Shown here: positions 38,502 through 51,700 of the stretch, one piece after another | How the letters are laid out: every line of letters starts with the position of its first letter | Position numbering within the stretch: the first letter of the stretch is position 1 | Notes under the pieces: model-generated | Database searches by the model: none | Seen by the model: the letters and a program-made list of their open reading frames with translations, nothing else | What the model was told of the DNA's origin: nothing | Source of the DNA: Stichopus chloronotus | Taxonomy: Eukaryota > Echinodermata > Holothuroidea > Aspidochirotida > Stichopodidae | DNA: 64,000 nucleotides | Reading direction: 5' to 3' | Assembly (NCBI GenBank): GCA_021234535.1 | Contig: CM037849.1 | Location: 11,079,526-11,143,525, forward strand | Position numbers and translations under genes: made by a program

Positions 38502-38535
38502 TGTATATATATATATGTATATATGTATATATGTA

Positions 38536-38614
<79 letters not shown>

Positions 38615-38630
38615 TGTGTGTGTGTATATA
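38502..38630. repeat. TA microsatellite with TATATG and TG edges
   Basis: Interrupted (TATATG) units at 38502-38540 lead into an uninterrupted TA run to 38612, then (GT)n and a short TATATA. The alternating tyrosine/isoleucine frames on both strands are artefacts. This is the most length-unstable locus in the window by composition. Confidence 0.98.
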
Positions 38631-40615
38631 GAAATGAGATATAAATGAGGGGTCAGGGGCTTGAGTTTGAAAACTGAGACGCTGGAGTTCACATTGATTT
38701 TAAATGATGAAACTTCCTTGCTTTAAAGAGTTAGACTTTAGGTTCGGCATATCAACTTCATCAATTCCTGCCGCTATTCGGAAAGAAAATATCAAATAGA
38801 AAATTCAGATCTGGGAGTCAAATCGCATCGTACTGACTTGTACTGCCAACTTTATTGACACCATTTTCGTTTTTATTTTTGGCGGTTATCTTATAGATAA
38901 GTCTACACAAACGATTAAAGGCCATGACTTTGTTATTGCGTAAGAGTAGGTCAGATATAGAGCGATATCGAATTTAATTTCGATCCGATTTTTACAAGTT
39001 TCAGCTAGTAAAATCTCCTCCAAACATACTCGAAAAGAGCCGAAAAGCTTATAAAATCATGTGAGACGTTGCTTACAAATAGAATGTTATCCAGTAATGG
39101 CGTAATGTCATCTCAACACACAGGTTTTTTTTTCGGATAGGAAAGATTTTGAAATAAACCTCTCCGTAGAGTGGTATGTCATTTCAGACAGATTGTGACA
39201 TTTTGTAGTAAAACCGCTGGGATCAGATATGGGTGTAGAGTGACCAACATAGAGGAAAATCCTGACAGAACACCAATGGGTGTGGTATTTTTTCTAACAT
39301 CCGGATCCGATATATCGTTGTAGTGTGCCCAACCCCTCACACTCAAGTAATTCCTATAACGTTTGCATTATTATATGCCAGTTTGAAGAAATAAGTATAA
39401 TATGTGAATCCAAGAAACAACGCAAAAAGTTGGTTGTGAGAGAGGTTGTCCGGACACAATCAGTAAATACATTAGAAGGCCAAATTTAGCTTCTCTGAGA
39501 GTCCCTTCAAGACGGATCAGATTATGAGGGTATTCCCCTCCCCACAAAATGTCCGATTATATTGCAGAAAAAAGCTGTGCCTACAGACCTCGCATCCTGC
39601 AACCGTAATAAATGATAAGCCTTCAAATAATGTGAGCCAAGATTTTAATGTACAAGTGAGCCTGTTAAATAGCTTTAATAGCCCGAACATCCTCTCACAA
39701 CAACTTTTGGAAGATTTTCAAGAAATGCCATCTGAATTATATGGTGGGGAAACCCCTCCCCCTCACATTTCTTGCCTCCCACACATAGATGGCGTGTCCT
39801 GTAATCGATTAAGTCTATAATTGATCGACAGGGAATGACTGTGCAATGTTCATCGGATGTACAGATTAACACACTCAATTCCGTGCTCTGGACACGAGAG
39901 GGTAGGGGCGGGAAATCTGATTTTATTTTACTGAAATCATAAAAGCTTAAGCGTTATAACTTGAAGCCCTTCATTAAATCAGAGAAGTTGTAGAAAGGAT
40001 ATTTAACAGTCCTAAATTCTTAGATACGGCTCACTTTTGGCAATGCGACCTCAGGACACGTTTAATCTATCATAAGAGTGAAATTGTTGGCATTAACTCC
40101 ACCCCACCCACCCCACCCCCATTAAAAGGGTGATGCAATGGTCCTGTAAATACTATCAAACTGCGGATTTTTCTAATTAATTTATGTAATTCTGAATATT
40201 GTTCTTTCTGTCTCATACGCGGTTCTTAAACTTAAATTTGAGACTGAAGTTGGCCCACGTGGTAAAAGATTAATGCATTGTCCAAGTTCTTTTCAACCTA
40301 ACCAATGGTCATCACATGACCTAGTGTGATCAAACCCTTTGAGTAGCCAGGATTTTTATTCTTGAAGTTATCATCTAAAGATGCTGTTTGACCACCTATA
40401 TAGACTTGTTTATGTATGAAATTCCTACTTTCCTTTTTAGAAGTGTCTAAGTTTTGTACCAAAGTAGGTGAATTTAAAATACGACTAAATCATGGGTGAT
40501 GCTGTATCACAATTGCCTATTGCAAAATTTGACACACTTTTGATTCCTCAAAAGCTTTTCTTTCGACATACATTCTCCAGATGTTTTTGCTATTCTTTAA
40601 AATCTTTGAAAGGAA
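38631..40615. other. Unique sequence
   Basis: No repeat was matched. A 98-codon plus-strand frame (39524-39820) has mixed composition but no recognised domain. A C-rich CCCCACCCACCCC stretch lies near 40100. Confidence 0.4.
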
Positions 40616-41004
40616 TTAAAGATTAAAATGAAACGCACATACAGTAAGTTAATATCGATAAATCTGTGAGGATTTTCAAAGAGTTCAAAGAAATGACATT
40701 GTTTGTAATTTGCATAATAAGTCAAGTTTCACATCCAATAATAATGACGTAGGACGCTTTTGACTGCAATCTTGATCACTTGCATGCCACTGTTACACTC
40801 TTTATCGCGAAAAAAAAGTGTCCGATCACGAATTTTCACAAACCAACTAAAATCGTTTATCTCTCCCTCATTAATGTTCATCCGTATGTGACACATGCAG
40901 TTCCTCTATGTTTGACCATTTTTCATTAGAATGTGAAGGAAACTTGATAGGATTGTAAAAAGTGCGCGAGTTCCACAAATTAAGCATTAAGGTGCCTCTC
41001 TTAA
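40616..41004 (+). mobile_element. TTAA-flanked element family F, decayed copy
   Basis: It is homologous to 50207-50582. Strong blocks are CAAGTTTCACATCCAATA, AATCGTTTATCTCTCCCTCA, TTAATGTTC, CGTATGTGA and AGTGTGAAGGAAACTTGA-type sequence (AATGTGAAGGAAACTTGA here). The right end GGTGCCTCTCTTAA is a decayed version of GAGCCTCTTTAA; the left terminus is hardly recognisable. Length is close to the intact copy. Confidence 0.7.
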
Positions 41005-41339
41005 TTCAAGTACCATACAGTGCAGTCTATATCTCATTGCCTTTATGTTGATCACTAAATGTACCCTTATATGATACACACAATCACCGAATCGTGTGGG
41101 CAGCTCATATAAACTTTTCTGATCATCTCTTATTAATCATTCGTAATTTGGAGGGGATCGCTCAGATAATCCCATCATGCAAATGATGTCTTCAGACTTT
41201 CCAACCTTCCTCTTGAACCGGCATTACAGTCTCATATCCTCAAAACATAAGTATACCGTTACCCAATGAATGTTTGGAGAAAACTAGGCACAAATTAGTA
41301 CAAACGGCAGACATTGACTGAAATCTGACAACGTGAAAA

Positions 41340-41990
41340 TGAACGGAACCCACCCCAGGACTGAGACTATAGGAACCTTCAACCGGTAGAGACATCATGA
41401 TGTTCTACTTGAGGGGAGGGGGCAAATGAAGGACAAAAAAAAACTGTTGGAGAGGGGAAACAAATCGTGGCCCGAAATCAAGCTTGCAAAGAGAGATTCA
41501 AAGGGTGGGGTCCAGGAGTCCGTCTTAGAGTACCTGGTAAGGGTAAGTCCAGGGGGTGGTCTAGTGGGTAAAGTTCTGGTAAGGTCTGACGTTTGAGCAT
41601 GTTTCTGGGTAAAAAAAACTCTCATGATGAGTATATGTTTGTTTGCAATGCATATATCATGCAAAGATATCAACAGATTTATTTATATTATTTCGTAAAG
41701 TTGACAACAAACGTGAAAACTTAGTGCTCCGGTGAGGTCCGGAGGAAAAACTCCTATAGATCCAGGGGGAAATGCGAGGGTTTTTCGTTTGTAGCATATC
41801 TCTGGGTAAGAAATATGGGCACTTTTAAAACCAGAATAGCGAATATAGGCTAATATGAATATCAACAGAATATAGATGTATTCACTTTATCTGTCACGGC
41901 CACTATACTTTAGCTGAGTAAGAGGGAGAATGGATGGAGGCAAATTTCTGACTTCCCCCATGCCCCTTTGGAGCCACCAATGTCTTCAGT
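41340..41990 (+). repeat. Interspersed repeat D, copy 2, with internal modules
   Basis: Two modules (near 41480-41640 and 41720-41830) share a G-rich stretch, then TTTCTGGGTAA or TATCTCTGGGTAA, then AT-rich sequence. The tail TTTATCTGTCACGGCCACTA followed by CTTTAGCTGAGTAAG matches CATGTATCTGTCATGGCACT followed by TTAGTTCAACTGAATGG at 10420-10455. Edges are uncertain. This and copy 1 are the only copies in the window. Confidence 0.5.
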
Positions 41991-44900
41991 TTCCCAGGGT
42001 GGACCTTCTAGGTTTTGTTTTGCCTTTTTGAAGATGTCAACCAAAACACATGGAACCAATAAAATGGAGGAAAAAATAGGCTAACAAAGTTGGCTATTTA
42101 AGTTATGGTACACTTGGAGGCTGTAATATATTTAAAGATGAAACATTCCACATAGGGTTGTGTTCTCATTCGTACACCTACAACTACAATTTAATGTTAA
42201 AGATGACAATATAAAACATTACATTCAACGCTGCATACTTAGTCTTCTATGCGTTAATTACACGTCACCTCGATGTTTTGGAAAAGTACAATTTCCTCTT
42301 GAGTTAGGGTAAGCACATTAAGACTCTTTATTTTAATGCAATAATTGAACAAACTGTACAATTTCTTTCTAATTTTATTGTGCAAGACTTTCTGAACATC
42401 CTATCTGTTGTATGTTTCAAGTAATCAGACGCAGCTATTTCAAATAGGTGTCTCATATATATCATGTATAAAATCAAGGAGCATACAGTTATCGTCATAG
42501 TGTTTCTATACAGTGTAATTTGTCACCACGTTGTTGGTATATATTTCACTACCATAAACGTTTTTGATCTTCAGAACTTAACTTCTTCAAAGGGTGGTAT
42601 ATGCTCTTCACATAGTCGATACAAAAAATGGTCATTCCTTGGATATCATTTTGTCAGAAAGCACATATTAGTGAATCGATCATATTACATTGATATTGAT
42701 GATTCTTTGTTAAGGGAATATTGTGCATTGTTTTATATCTTAATCATCATGCTTCCAACTGAATTAAGAAGACCCGAGGTTAAATTAGTCGTTCAAATAA
42801 CCGATAGAATATAGATCTGCGATTTCCAAAATGGAGGTTCACTGGGTCACAAATATTAAGTTAATAAAAAATATTATCAGGTTTGCCAAACGGGAATTAG
42901 TGGGCCTGGCTGAACGAAGGTTCATCACGAAAACATAGGTGCTTAGTTTAAACTGCTGCATAGTCAGTGGCTTACAAATTCATTTCCCTGGTAGAGACCA
43001 TTTTAATTCACAGAGGGACATGTGTTTTTATTTTGCTTGATTTTATTTTTTTTGACAAACAATAGTTGTCAATACATGATTACCAACTTCAGTCCTTTTT
43101 CTCAAGTAATCTGTATTATTTTTGTCTTTCTGTGGCATTAAATGTACACATTTCACCCTCATTGCAATTCCGTTCCACAAATAATGAAGATTGTTATTTC
43201 TATATATACTTGCCACATGCATGACAATTCGAAATTAAGGTTGAGCCCCGCTCTTTGTGTAAGGTTTGATTACTGATACGGTGAAGGAATCCATCTGTTG
43301 CATCGGGTTTGCTTTTTTTTTAATCCTCGAATACTTTTCTCTGATAGGGTCATTATTTATTTATAAGTTGATAGGAACAAATAATTTTATTATAAATAAG
43401 ACAAATACGTACATAAATAAATACACAAATACATATATAGCTTATTTTTTATAGCGAAGAGTTTGAAAAATAAAATAAGAAATGTGTTATATGATAATAT
43501 ATTAAAATAGGTCAAAGACATTACTGAGTGACATGATATTAAAAAAAAATGAATCTGCATAACAGGAGGAAAAAGATTTTAGTGGCATCAGATCGTTAAT
43601 GGTAGCTTATTGGAGACAATTCAAAAATGGATCACCACCTAAACTTTCAGATGGATTTAAACATGTTATTAACGTCTCAAAAATGGTCCTGGGGGTATAT
43701 ATACTTATATATACAAAGGTTTTACACACATTCTTCAAATTCTTCCTCCAAGTCTACCATAAACAAAATATCATTAATAGTTCTGCTTAAAAACCATATG
43801 AAGTGAAAAATGTGCAAGTAAATAATCTAGTGGTATAGAAGGTGATATTTGGTATTCACGAAGCACAGTATACATTAAGTTATTTTCTTTCAAAGTTTAG
43901 GGGCGATTTCTGTAAATTAAGAGGCTTTCTCCTTTTTAAGAAGGCCGACTGTTTGTAAGAACTTCTCAGTCAAGTACCTTTTCTCACATATTATATAGAA
44001 TGCTGCTAATATTGGGAGTATTTAACCTGGAAATGCGGTGCAAAAAGATCGCAAGAATTGCGACTTGGATATTAAAAAAAAAATATATACTCTAATAACG
44101 GAAAATAGTTATCAAAAGGTCGATTCAATTGTACAATGAAAACCAATTAAAGAAAAGAAAACCAACGTAATGACGATCTAAATTATGAGCAGTAGGACAG
44201 TATAAGAACAATGAAAATTGACAAAGAGATGTGCCGTATGGGTTGCATGCAAAAAATAGCTTCTCTTTGAAGAATAAAAAGGTGTGGACGTCTGGTTCAA
44301 TGCATTGACCATACAATAACTCTTCTGACTAGTGAACCATTTATCATTTCAGTTTTAAAGTTATGCATGGTTGGGTTGTACGTATAGAACAAAGAAGAAA
44401 GGAGAGAAGCAGAACAATACAAAAATGTGGTCAATAAAATTTCTTCATCTTTATCAACCATGAGGTAAGCAAGAACAAACTTAAATACTACAGTTGCTAT
44501 CGGGCATTATACTTCCTCAGATTACCGAAAAATTATTCTTTTCTTTTTTATAAGTTATCTGGAGCTTTTCCTTTCTGATATTAATTAAGATATGACGTCC
44601 GTATTGAAACATATGCAACCCTATAGACAATTTAAGTAAGATTTTCTTCAGCTATAGTTATCCATGTTCGCTAGAGAGTGGCATGCAAGTGATAAAGACA
44701 TTTATATCAAAAGTTTATAGACTTATTAAAAATTTGCAAACTTTGGCCCTAAGTTAATTTTATTGGGAGAGAGTGTCGTTAATTAGATTCGTAGATTAGT
44801 TAATTTTTTTAAAATAAAAGGATAATAATTTTAATAACTACCACAGTATCAGAAAAGAGGTATGAAAATTACGAGACTTTGAGTAAATTTGAAGGGAGAG

Positions 44901-45531
44901 TCGAAGGGGGGGGGGGGACTGGTAAAATGTATACATATTTCGAGAAATGATTATTACGTGCGAGGACTCCCACCCTTCCAAACCTCTAACTCTAATCGTT
45001 TAGATCTGATGATAGCGGTAGTAACATGTGGGAGGTAAACAAATACATATATATACATTACTGGATAATACGTGCTCTTGATCTCTCCGTTTTTTCCTAC
45101 CAAACCCATCCATCACTAAGATAAAGTTAGTGCGATATGGTGTCATTGTGTGTGCTTTATTGTGTTTTTCAGTGATGCAGTCCTAGTTCTAACAACATTA
45201 CGAACAACGAGTCTATTTTTCCCTTTCAGTTCTTTTATTGTTTAAGTTTTAGTTTTTAGTCATACGTATCCCTGTATGTTGGTCTCCTGTAGAAATGTAC
45301 CTCGAGTAGAATCTTTGCTAGTCGGTTTGTTTCATGAAATCATATTGACTCAATTAATATCTGGAGTCTTCTGATTTTTGCAAGTCGTGGCGATGAGCAC
45401 TTAGATGAAGTTTACTTTGCATCCAGTTTTATGTCAAATGAGTAAACACTCAAATAATTTAAATGAAATCACACACGCGATTAAGTCTTTAAGTTGGGTG
45501 TGTTGTATCCAAATTATTACTAGCTGGAGAC
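41991..45531. other. Unique AT-rich sequence, 3.5 kb
   Basis: It contains a 12-base G tract at 44906-44917. The 116-codon plus-strand frame at 42464-42814 is the longest non-repeat frame in the window and has a hydrophobic N-terminal stretch, but no recognised domain or neighbouring exon supports it as a gene. Confidence 0.4.
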
Positions 45532-45876
45532 TTAAATGGAAATATTACATTTAAAATGCGCAAAGATAGACAAAGAATGTAACTTTAATTATTACTAAAC
45601 CACCCAGTCTCACCAATAAAGATAGGCAATAGCTTCATCTTCTTAAAACGTTGTGCATAAGATGAGGTTTGGAAGGGTGCCGTATTTGAATTGTTGAAAG
45701 TTTGGATAAACCAATTATTCTTGAGCAACAAGTAACTGAATTCCTGTCTGCGAGAAACATATTTCTTGTAGAGAAGACTACCGTCTTACTTTACTTTGAA
45801 TAATCCACAATTCTGTGTTTGAATTTAAAAATCCGATTTTTTTAATTTTGTAAAACGAGCACAATATTTCCCTTGA
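45532..45876 (+). mobile_element. TTAA-flanked element family C, copy 2
   Basis: It starts TTAAATGGAAATATTACATT and ends ATATTTCCCTTGA, decayed versions of the termini at 54401-54748, and has almost the same length (345 against 348 bp). Shared interior: CACCCAGTCTCACCAATAAA, GCTTCATCTTCTTAAAACG, TTGAGCAACAAGTAACTGAA and TTTGAATAATCCACAATT. It is non-coding and non-autonomous. Confidence 0.8.
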
Positions 45877-48800
45877 AGTCAGTCTGAATTGTTTACTGCA
45901 AAAAATGCTAAAGGTGGACGTGTACCTTCATGATGTATAGTCAATATGGTTATGTCTATCATATATAATTAAAACAGTTGGAAAAGTCGAGAAGAATCTT
46001 CGATATCTAACTGGTTTTTTTTCATAGGCATGTGATAATTTTGTTTCTTAGATTTAAAGTCACATCTGTGAATTAAAAAATCTAAGTAATCTTAAAATAT
46101 TAAAACGATAATCTAAATTCACATATCGAAAGGAAATTTTCATAGGACTGTATGGAAAATACAGCAAAACATTAAAAAAAAAACTGTATCTGTAAGTTAA
46201 ACAATATGCATTTAGCCTGGACCCAATCTTGGACTCCAGTGGAACTTGACTCGAGTGAATCGGACTCGACGTGCACAACTTTTATGTGTTCTGTTGAATG
46301 GTTTCCATCGGTTTTTGAGTTTTGCGTGGGTTGGTGTTGGAACACACGAGTGTTTGTGTGTACACTTAAGTAAGTCAAATGAGAAAAGTCCCTCAGTCAT
46401 TTTGCACCCCCTTTGGTTTTATTTTTTCTTTCTTTTATTGTAAGAATGTCCCCCTGACTACAGTTATACCATAACATAACTATACAGTTATACACTGATA
46501 TACCATACCCTTCGATGTAGCAGAATAAAATGCACAGTGCACTAATCCCTGCAAGTGGGGACTACTTTTAAGAGACTCACTCATTCTTATAACTGTGAAT
46601 ACATCTCATTCGTAAATAGATAATTCTCTTGCAGACTCAACACCAATACAAATGATTGTACTGTTTAATCCGAACAAGGTCCAAATAATGCAACCGAGGC
46701 AAGTAATGTATACTGACACTAGTATAACAGCTGTGCAGTAGGGAGGCGTTCTAGATTAATGTTTTCGTAATATATCACGTAAGAATATATTTTTCAAACA
46801 TTGGGTACTATAAGAGAGATCTATATACTTAAACTCCCATAAACTTTACACTCTGAAAACAGGAATGTTCAAGTCTACCGTACTGCATGTTATGTACTTT
46901 GGCTTTAAATTTACTGATGAGTTGCCGGTTGCCTTCTAGGATAAATGAATGACCGTACTTCATGTCATCTGATCAAACATGAACTAACTGTAATGAAACA
47001 AATACTGTCTTTCAATCTAAAAAGAAATTGCTCTGCAAGTTCTCGAATTGGGTATTTGGGCTGGAATTAATTTGTGGCAATACAATAACTATAAAAAGAA
47101 CAATAAAATATTATTTACACTCACAAACAAAATCTACACCCTAGTTACAATAATGAACAACAAATTTTTGCAGAAGAAGAAGAAGAAGAAAAAACATATT
47201 ATTCAGAGAGTTGCACCCCTCTTCCTGTAAGGAGAGGCATTCAGTCTCAAAAATGAACTATTAAGGGCTCTTACCAAGAATACCTTCACTGTAATCCTGG
47301 AGTTCGAGTATGGTGCCCATCCATTCTATTGTGCTCTTCTGTCTTTGTAAGAAAGCTACAGGGCTCTGTGGCTAGTTCATAAAGCCCTAAAACATGCAAC
47401 TATTTTCCTAATTGACTCAACTTTTTTATGGTTCATGTTTACTATTAAGAGCTTGCAAGTCATCTCCTTTTACCCCATGGTGGTGTACCTCTAATCCTGC
47501 TGTACAGGGAATAATTATCAGTAAAACCGTAAAATTCAAAACGGATTGATGACATTTCACCATCTCCATCACCATCTAGATAGGAACAGCTACAAGAAGG
47601 GTGTAGGGGGGGGGGGGGAGGTGGGTTTAAGTGGCTTAAGAGTAAGGGCTGAGCCAAGCAAAACTTACTAACGGGTTTGGGGTATGAGATTCTCCGTCGC
47701 CTATTCGGCAATTTATTTTAAGGTTAAATTTGTTTATTTAAAACACAAACATAAAACACTGCAGTGTAAATCTTTTCGAACATTAAAGGATGCGTTGTTA
47801 ATTTCTCACTCAGAATTGTGCTACCTGTAAGCTGGAAGCCTTACCGCTGTTCAAGCCTCTGTTTATAGGCTATGGACAAACGAGATTGAAAGGTGTAGAC
47901 TATATAAATTGTGCATGAAGCAGAAACACAAGAAATGTAATATAACTCGTTCAATCAGAATCAGAAAATAAAAGCTTTGCTCTTTGTGTAGGCATAACTA
48001 CATTTATTACACAAACCAAATACCAAGATGTCGTCTGAACCTGTTTCGAGATACCTAGCGATTTTTTTTGGGGGGGGGAGGGGTTGTCTGCCATGATGGT
48101 CTGTTAATGAGCAATCAAATATGTCGACAAAATTTATCCTCTGGGAAAGAGATAAAACTAGGTCTACGATCCACCCATGTTTATTACGTATATTTATTGT
48201 CATAACGAAAATAATGTGATGTTATTGAAGAAACACGAAACCAATATTTGCTAAATAATGTTATCAATTTGCTCGAGGTTACTAATTTAGTTCAGTTTTA
48301 AACCTTGCATGAAAGTAGTCTTGCCTTTAACTTCTTGGTGAAAAAAAAATGGAAAAGTGTAGCAAAGAATAGAAAAGGAAAGAATAAAAGGAACATTTTA
48401 GTGTAATTTACATTTAAAAGAATATGTGATAGTTGCAGACGTCTCAACAGTAATAAATTACCATAAATGTAATAAAACGTTCGAAGAACCACACACGCTA
48501 TATAAGTAGACAACAAATGTAGTAGTGATGTTCAGAGACCACAAATATGATAAATTGAGCAAAACCACAACACGTCTACAAACCGTGCAGCCGTAAACAA
48601 ATAAACCAAAAATGTAAAAAGTTTTTAGTGTTTAAATCATGTCATGTTAAAGAAAACAACAGGGTGCACTTTGTAATAAATCAGACGTATGTTTAGACGT
48701 ATGTTTAGAGAAATATAAAAACCGTCAAAGACCATATAGCCGGACTATTCAAAGATGAGTTACAAATCTCCAAACTGAATAATGTTGCAAGTCGAAACTT

Positions 48801-48925
48801 GTACATGTAGTGCAATGGGTATGACACACTGTTGTTGTTATTTAAACGTATGTTGATCACTTTTAAATTTTAGAGCTAAATTATTTTTACTTATGTGGTC
48901 TTTTATTACTCTTGTGACTTCTGCA
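45877..48925. other. Unique sequence with poly-G tracts
   Basis: G tracts lie at 47606-47618 and 48070-48078, and a short (GAA)n at 47175-47190. Overlapping frames on both strands around 46.2-46.4 kb are mutually exclusive and unrecognised. No gene is supported. Confidence 0.4.
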
Positions 48926-48996
48926 AGAGGACACAAATGTAACAAATGATCATTATATCATTACATTTGTGGTCATTAATTACATTTGTAACCTCT
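48926..48996. repeat. Imperfect palindrome, about 70 bp
   Basis: GAGGACACAAATGTAA on the left is nearly the reverse complement of TTACATTTGTAACCTC on the right, with an inner AATGAT-N6-ATCATT stem and an extra TTACATTTGT. It would form a branched hairpin. It may be a tiny inverted-repeat element remnant. Confidence 0.6.
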
Positions 48997-50206
48997 ATAT
49001 GACTCACCTTACTGATATGAATAGATCTAAATCACATAAAGTGCACGATATTCTAACACTTTCACAAGTTTTACCCCAGCTGGGCTTACCATTAATTTTG
49101 TGACTATATCCCAATACTTCCATGGGCTTCATCCCAGCTGAGCACCATCAGTGGCCATATCGTACGTATACTTACTCAAATTGCACTATTTCTTATGAAC
49201 TAACAGCTTAATCAATCTTTTCCCTGGATGCACAAAATGAAAATGTCAGCTTCTCTCTTATATAGACCACGTAGGAATAGACCGAATTTTACAGCTTCGC
49301 AAATGTCAATTCTATCGTATTTTCGTGCTTTAGATGTTCCGAATGTGTAGACTGCAGATGTCTGGAACCTTCTGACGCCAAGACTTGGCAATTCTGCTAG
49401 TTAGTTGGTCGAGTAACACGAGGGAATAATGTGGTTCGCAGAATTAAAATTTGTTCTTTAAAACGTCCAACTGGGGAGGGGTGGGGTCGGATCGGGTTTG
49501 GGGTGGGAGTGGAGTGTACATCTATGCATCGTCTGGGTGATCATCAAGGGTTCACCGCCATCACAGTTATCATTATCAACATTTCTTTCCTCTCAGGACC
49601 CTCCCCTTCTCCCCCGTAGAAGGGAGGGTTCTGGTAAGTCTACATCATCAAATTACGGATCGTATTTCAAGGATTTCTTAACTCATTGTCCAAGAAGAAT
49701 TCTCGCCCACTTTTCACAGTTCATGATCACTTACCTGGTTACTGCATAACGCCGAGTACCTATGGAATTTAACTTTATAGTGATGTATTCCATTGTGGAG
49801 GGTATTACGATGCCATGGACGGCTACCAAATATAGAAAAACCTCGAGTAGGGATTAGTCAATACGAGTCATTTGCAGCAAACTGTTTCTGTTCGATTTAT
49901 TGATATGTCGATTCGCCGATGAACTAAATATGATTGTAACCTATTTGTAAACCCGGTTTTCATTTCTTTTGTTTCTATCAATTGTTAACGGTCACTAAAG
50001 ATCAATCGATCAACTTATTTTACTAATAATTATAAGCTATAAGAACAATAATAATAATAATAATAATAGTAAGCATTGTTATTTATGTGAGAAGAGAAGG
50101 TAAAAACATTTCTTTTTTTTTGGTCGAACCTTTTAACGAAAAGAGAAATAAAACATATGATATTTACAATGACAATTGTAAGTAGTGAACGTGGAATCAA
50201 ATTGCC
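48997..50206. other. Unique sequence with a short TAA microsatellite
   Basis: (AAT)n lies at about 50047-50068 and a T-run near 50111. No gene or interspersed repeat was recognised. Confidence 0.45.
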
Positions 50207-50582
50207 TTAAAGGGGCTCATTGAGTTGATATCAGTAAAGATTGCGGTGATTTTGAAGTACACAAACACACGACAATACTCACAATTAGCATAATTAATCA
50301 AGTTTCACATCCAATAGTTATATGAAAACTGTCAATTTTTTCGAATTTTTGACCGTTACTTGCTCTGATTGTGTGCATGTGAATGCACTAATGTGAAAAT
50401 GTCTGGTCACAAAGTTTCAAAAACCAAATGTAATCGTTGGTTACTCACTCATTAATGTTCCAACGTATGTAAAACTTTGGGATCCTTTTAGTTTGACTGT
50501 TTGTCATTAGTATGTGAAGGAAACTTGACCCGTTGAGAAAAATTGAGTGAATTTCACAAAACAACTCAATGAGCCTCTTTAA
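50207..50582 (+). mobile_element. TTAA-flanked element family F, intact copy
   Basis: The element is bounded by TTAA on both sides. The left end is AGGGGCTCATTGAGTTGATA; the right end read on the minus strand is AGAGGCTCATTGAGTTGTTT, giving a terminal inverted repeat of about 17 bp with one mismatch. Length is 376 bp including TTAA, with no coding capacity. TTAA target sites are known for the piggyBac and Kolobok superfamilies; which one mobilised it cannot be decided here. Relatives lie at 40616 and 62622, with a solo end at 9211. Confidence 0.85.
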
Positions 50583-50639
50583 GTTGACTTCAGGTGAATA
50601 TCTCCTAAAAATTTATCTAGTCAATCTGTATCCACTTGT

Positions 50640-51660
50640 TAATGACAACAATGTACGTATCAATCAATCAATAAATCAGTCAGTTGATCAATCAATTTAT
50701 CGATCGTGTATCACTGATCAATCACTGATGCATCACGACATTATTGATATCAACACCGACTGATGTAAGCCATACATGAATCCATCTACCATTCATACCT
50801 CAACTAACGCTACGTCAATTACTTATCAATATCAGTTACCCATCAAATATTGATCATCTATTCATCAATCATTTATGTATGAAGTGATATCAAACGAGAA
50901 TATCAATATTAATCAAATGTAACACAATAAGCTATTGAAAACAGTTACAACATGTCGTCAAACAGATATCTGTCCAACCTACCACATGTTATGTTTCACA
51001 CCATCGATACCACCACATTTCAGTTTTAATCATCTGTCAATATGGATCACCTATCGATGAACATGTCATATGTCTTGTATCAAACAATCGTGATAGGCTA
51101 TCAATATCCTGTCCATTCAATGATCTATGAATGATTACAGCTTAGTAATCAATAACATAAGTCATCATCAGATATCGATTATTGTACACAACCGATCAAT
51201 GTCAACCATCTGTCAATTATTCTATTAGATTTTTATATATCATACATCGAGCAATTATGGCTGCAAATAAATTAAATATCAATCATCATATAATGTATTT
51301 CATAGTAATCAATAACAGGTAATATCATCTTAGTAAGCTATTGATAAAACTCTACAAAATAACTTTTATTTAGTTCTTTTTCTATGAAATACATATATAA
51401 TTTGTCAAAATACCAGGAAAATGTGCGCAGTCACACACACACAGACAATGAGCCAAATGAAGCTGGTGAGCTCCTCTATAGTCTTATCTTGAACAATCAA
51501 TAATCGATCAATATTTCATCCGTCAAACACTAACACATGGTGTATTTCTCACAATTCATTGTCAATAACAGTTTAGTATCAAGAATTGTTCGATATATGT
51601 GTGACATTTTAATTTGAATCAATATATCAGATACCATAAACCAATCAATAGCTAACAGTC
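50640..51660. repeat. TCAA/ATCA-rich cryptic repeat
   Basis: It starts with clean ATCAATCAATCAATAAATCAG units and continues for about a kilobase with frequent ATCAATAT, CATCTATCAAT and CATCAATCAT words. There is no constant period. It appears to be a decayed tetranucleotide or minisatellite expansion. An (AC)n lies near 51432-51443. Confidence 0.6.
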
Positions 51661-51700
51661 ATGTGCCGAGAGAGAAAGAGAGAGAGAGAGGGGGGGGATG
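51661..51700. repeat. (GA)n followed by poly-G
   Basis: GAGAGAGAAAGAGAGAGAGA leads directly into GGGGGGGG at 51690-51697. Confidence 0.9.

Noticed and set aside
38297..38692. 131-codon minus-strand frame rich in tyrosine and isoleucine
   Set aside because: Most of it is translated TA microsatellite.
42464..42814. 116-codon frame with a hydrophobic start as a secreted or membrane protein
   Set aside because: Length is within chance for AT-rich sequence of 64 kb in six frames, and no domain or second exon supports it.
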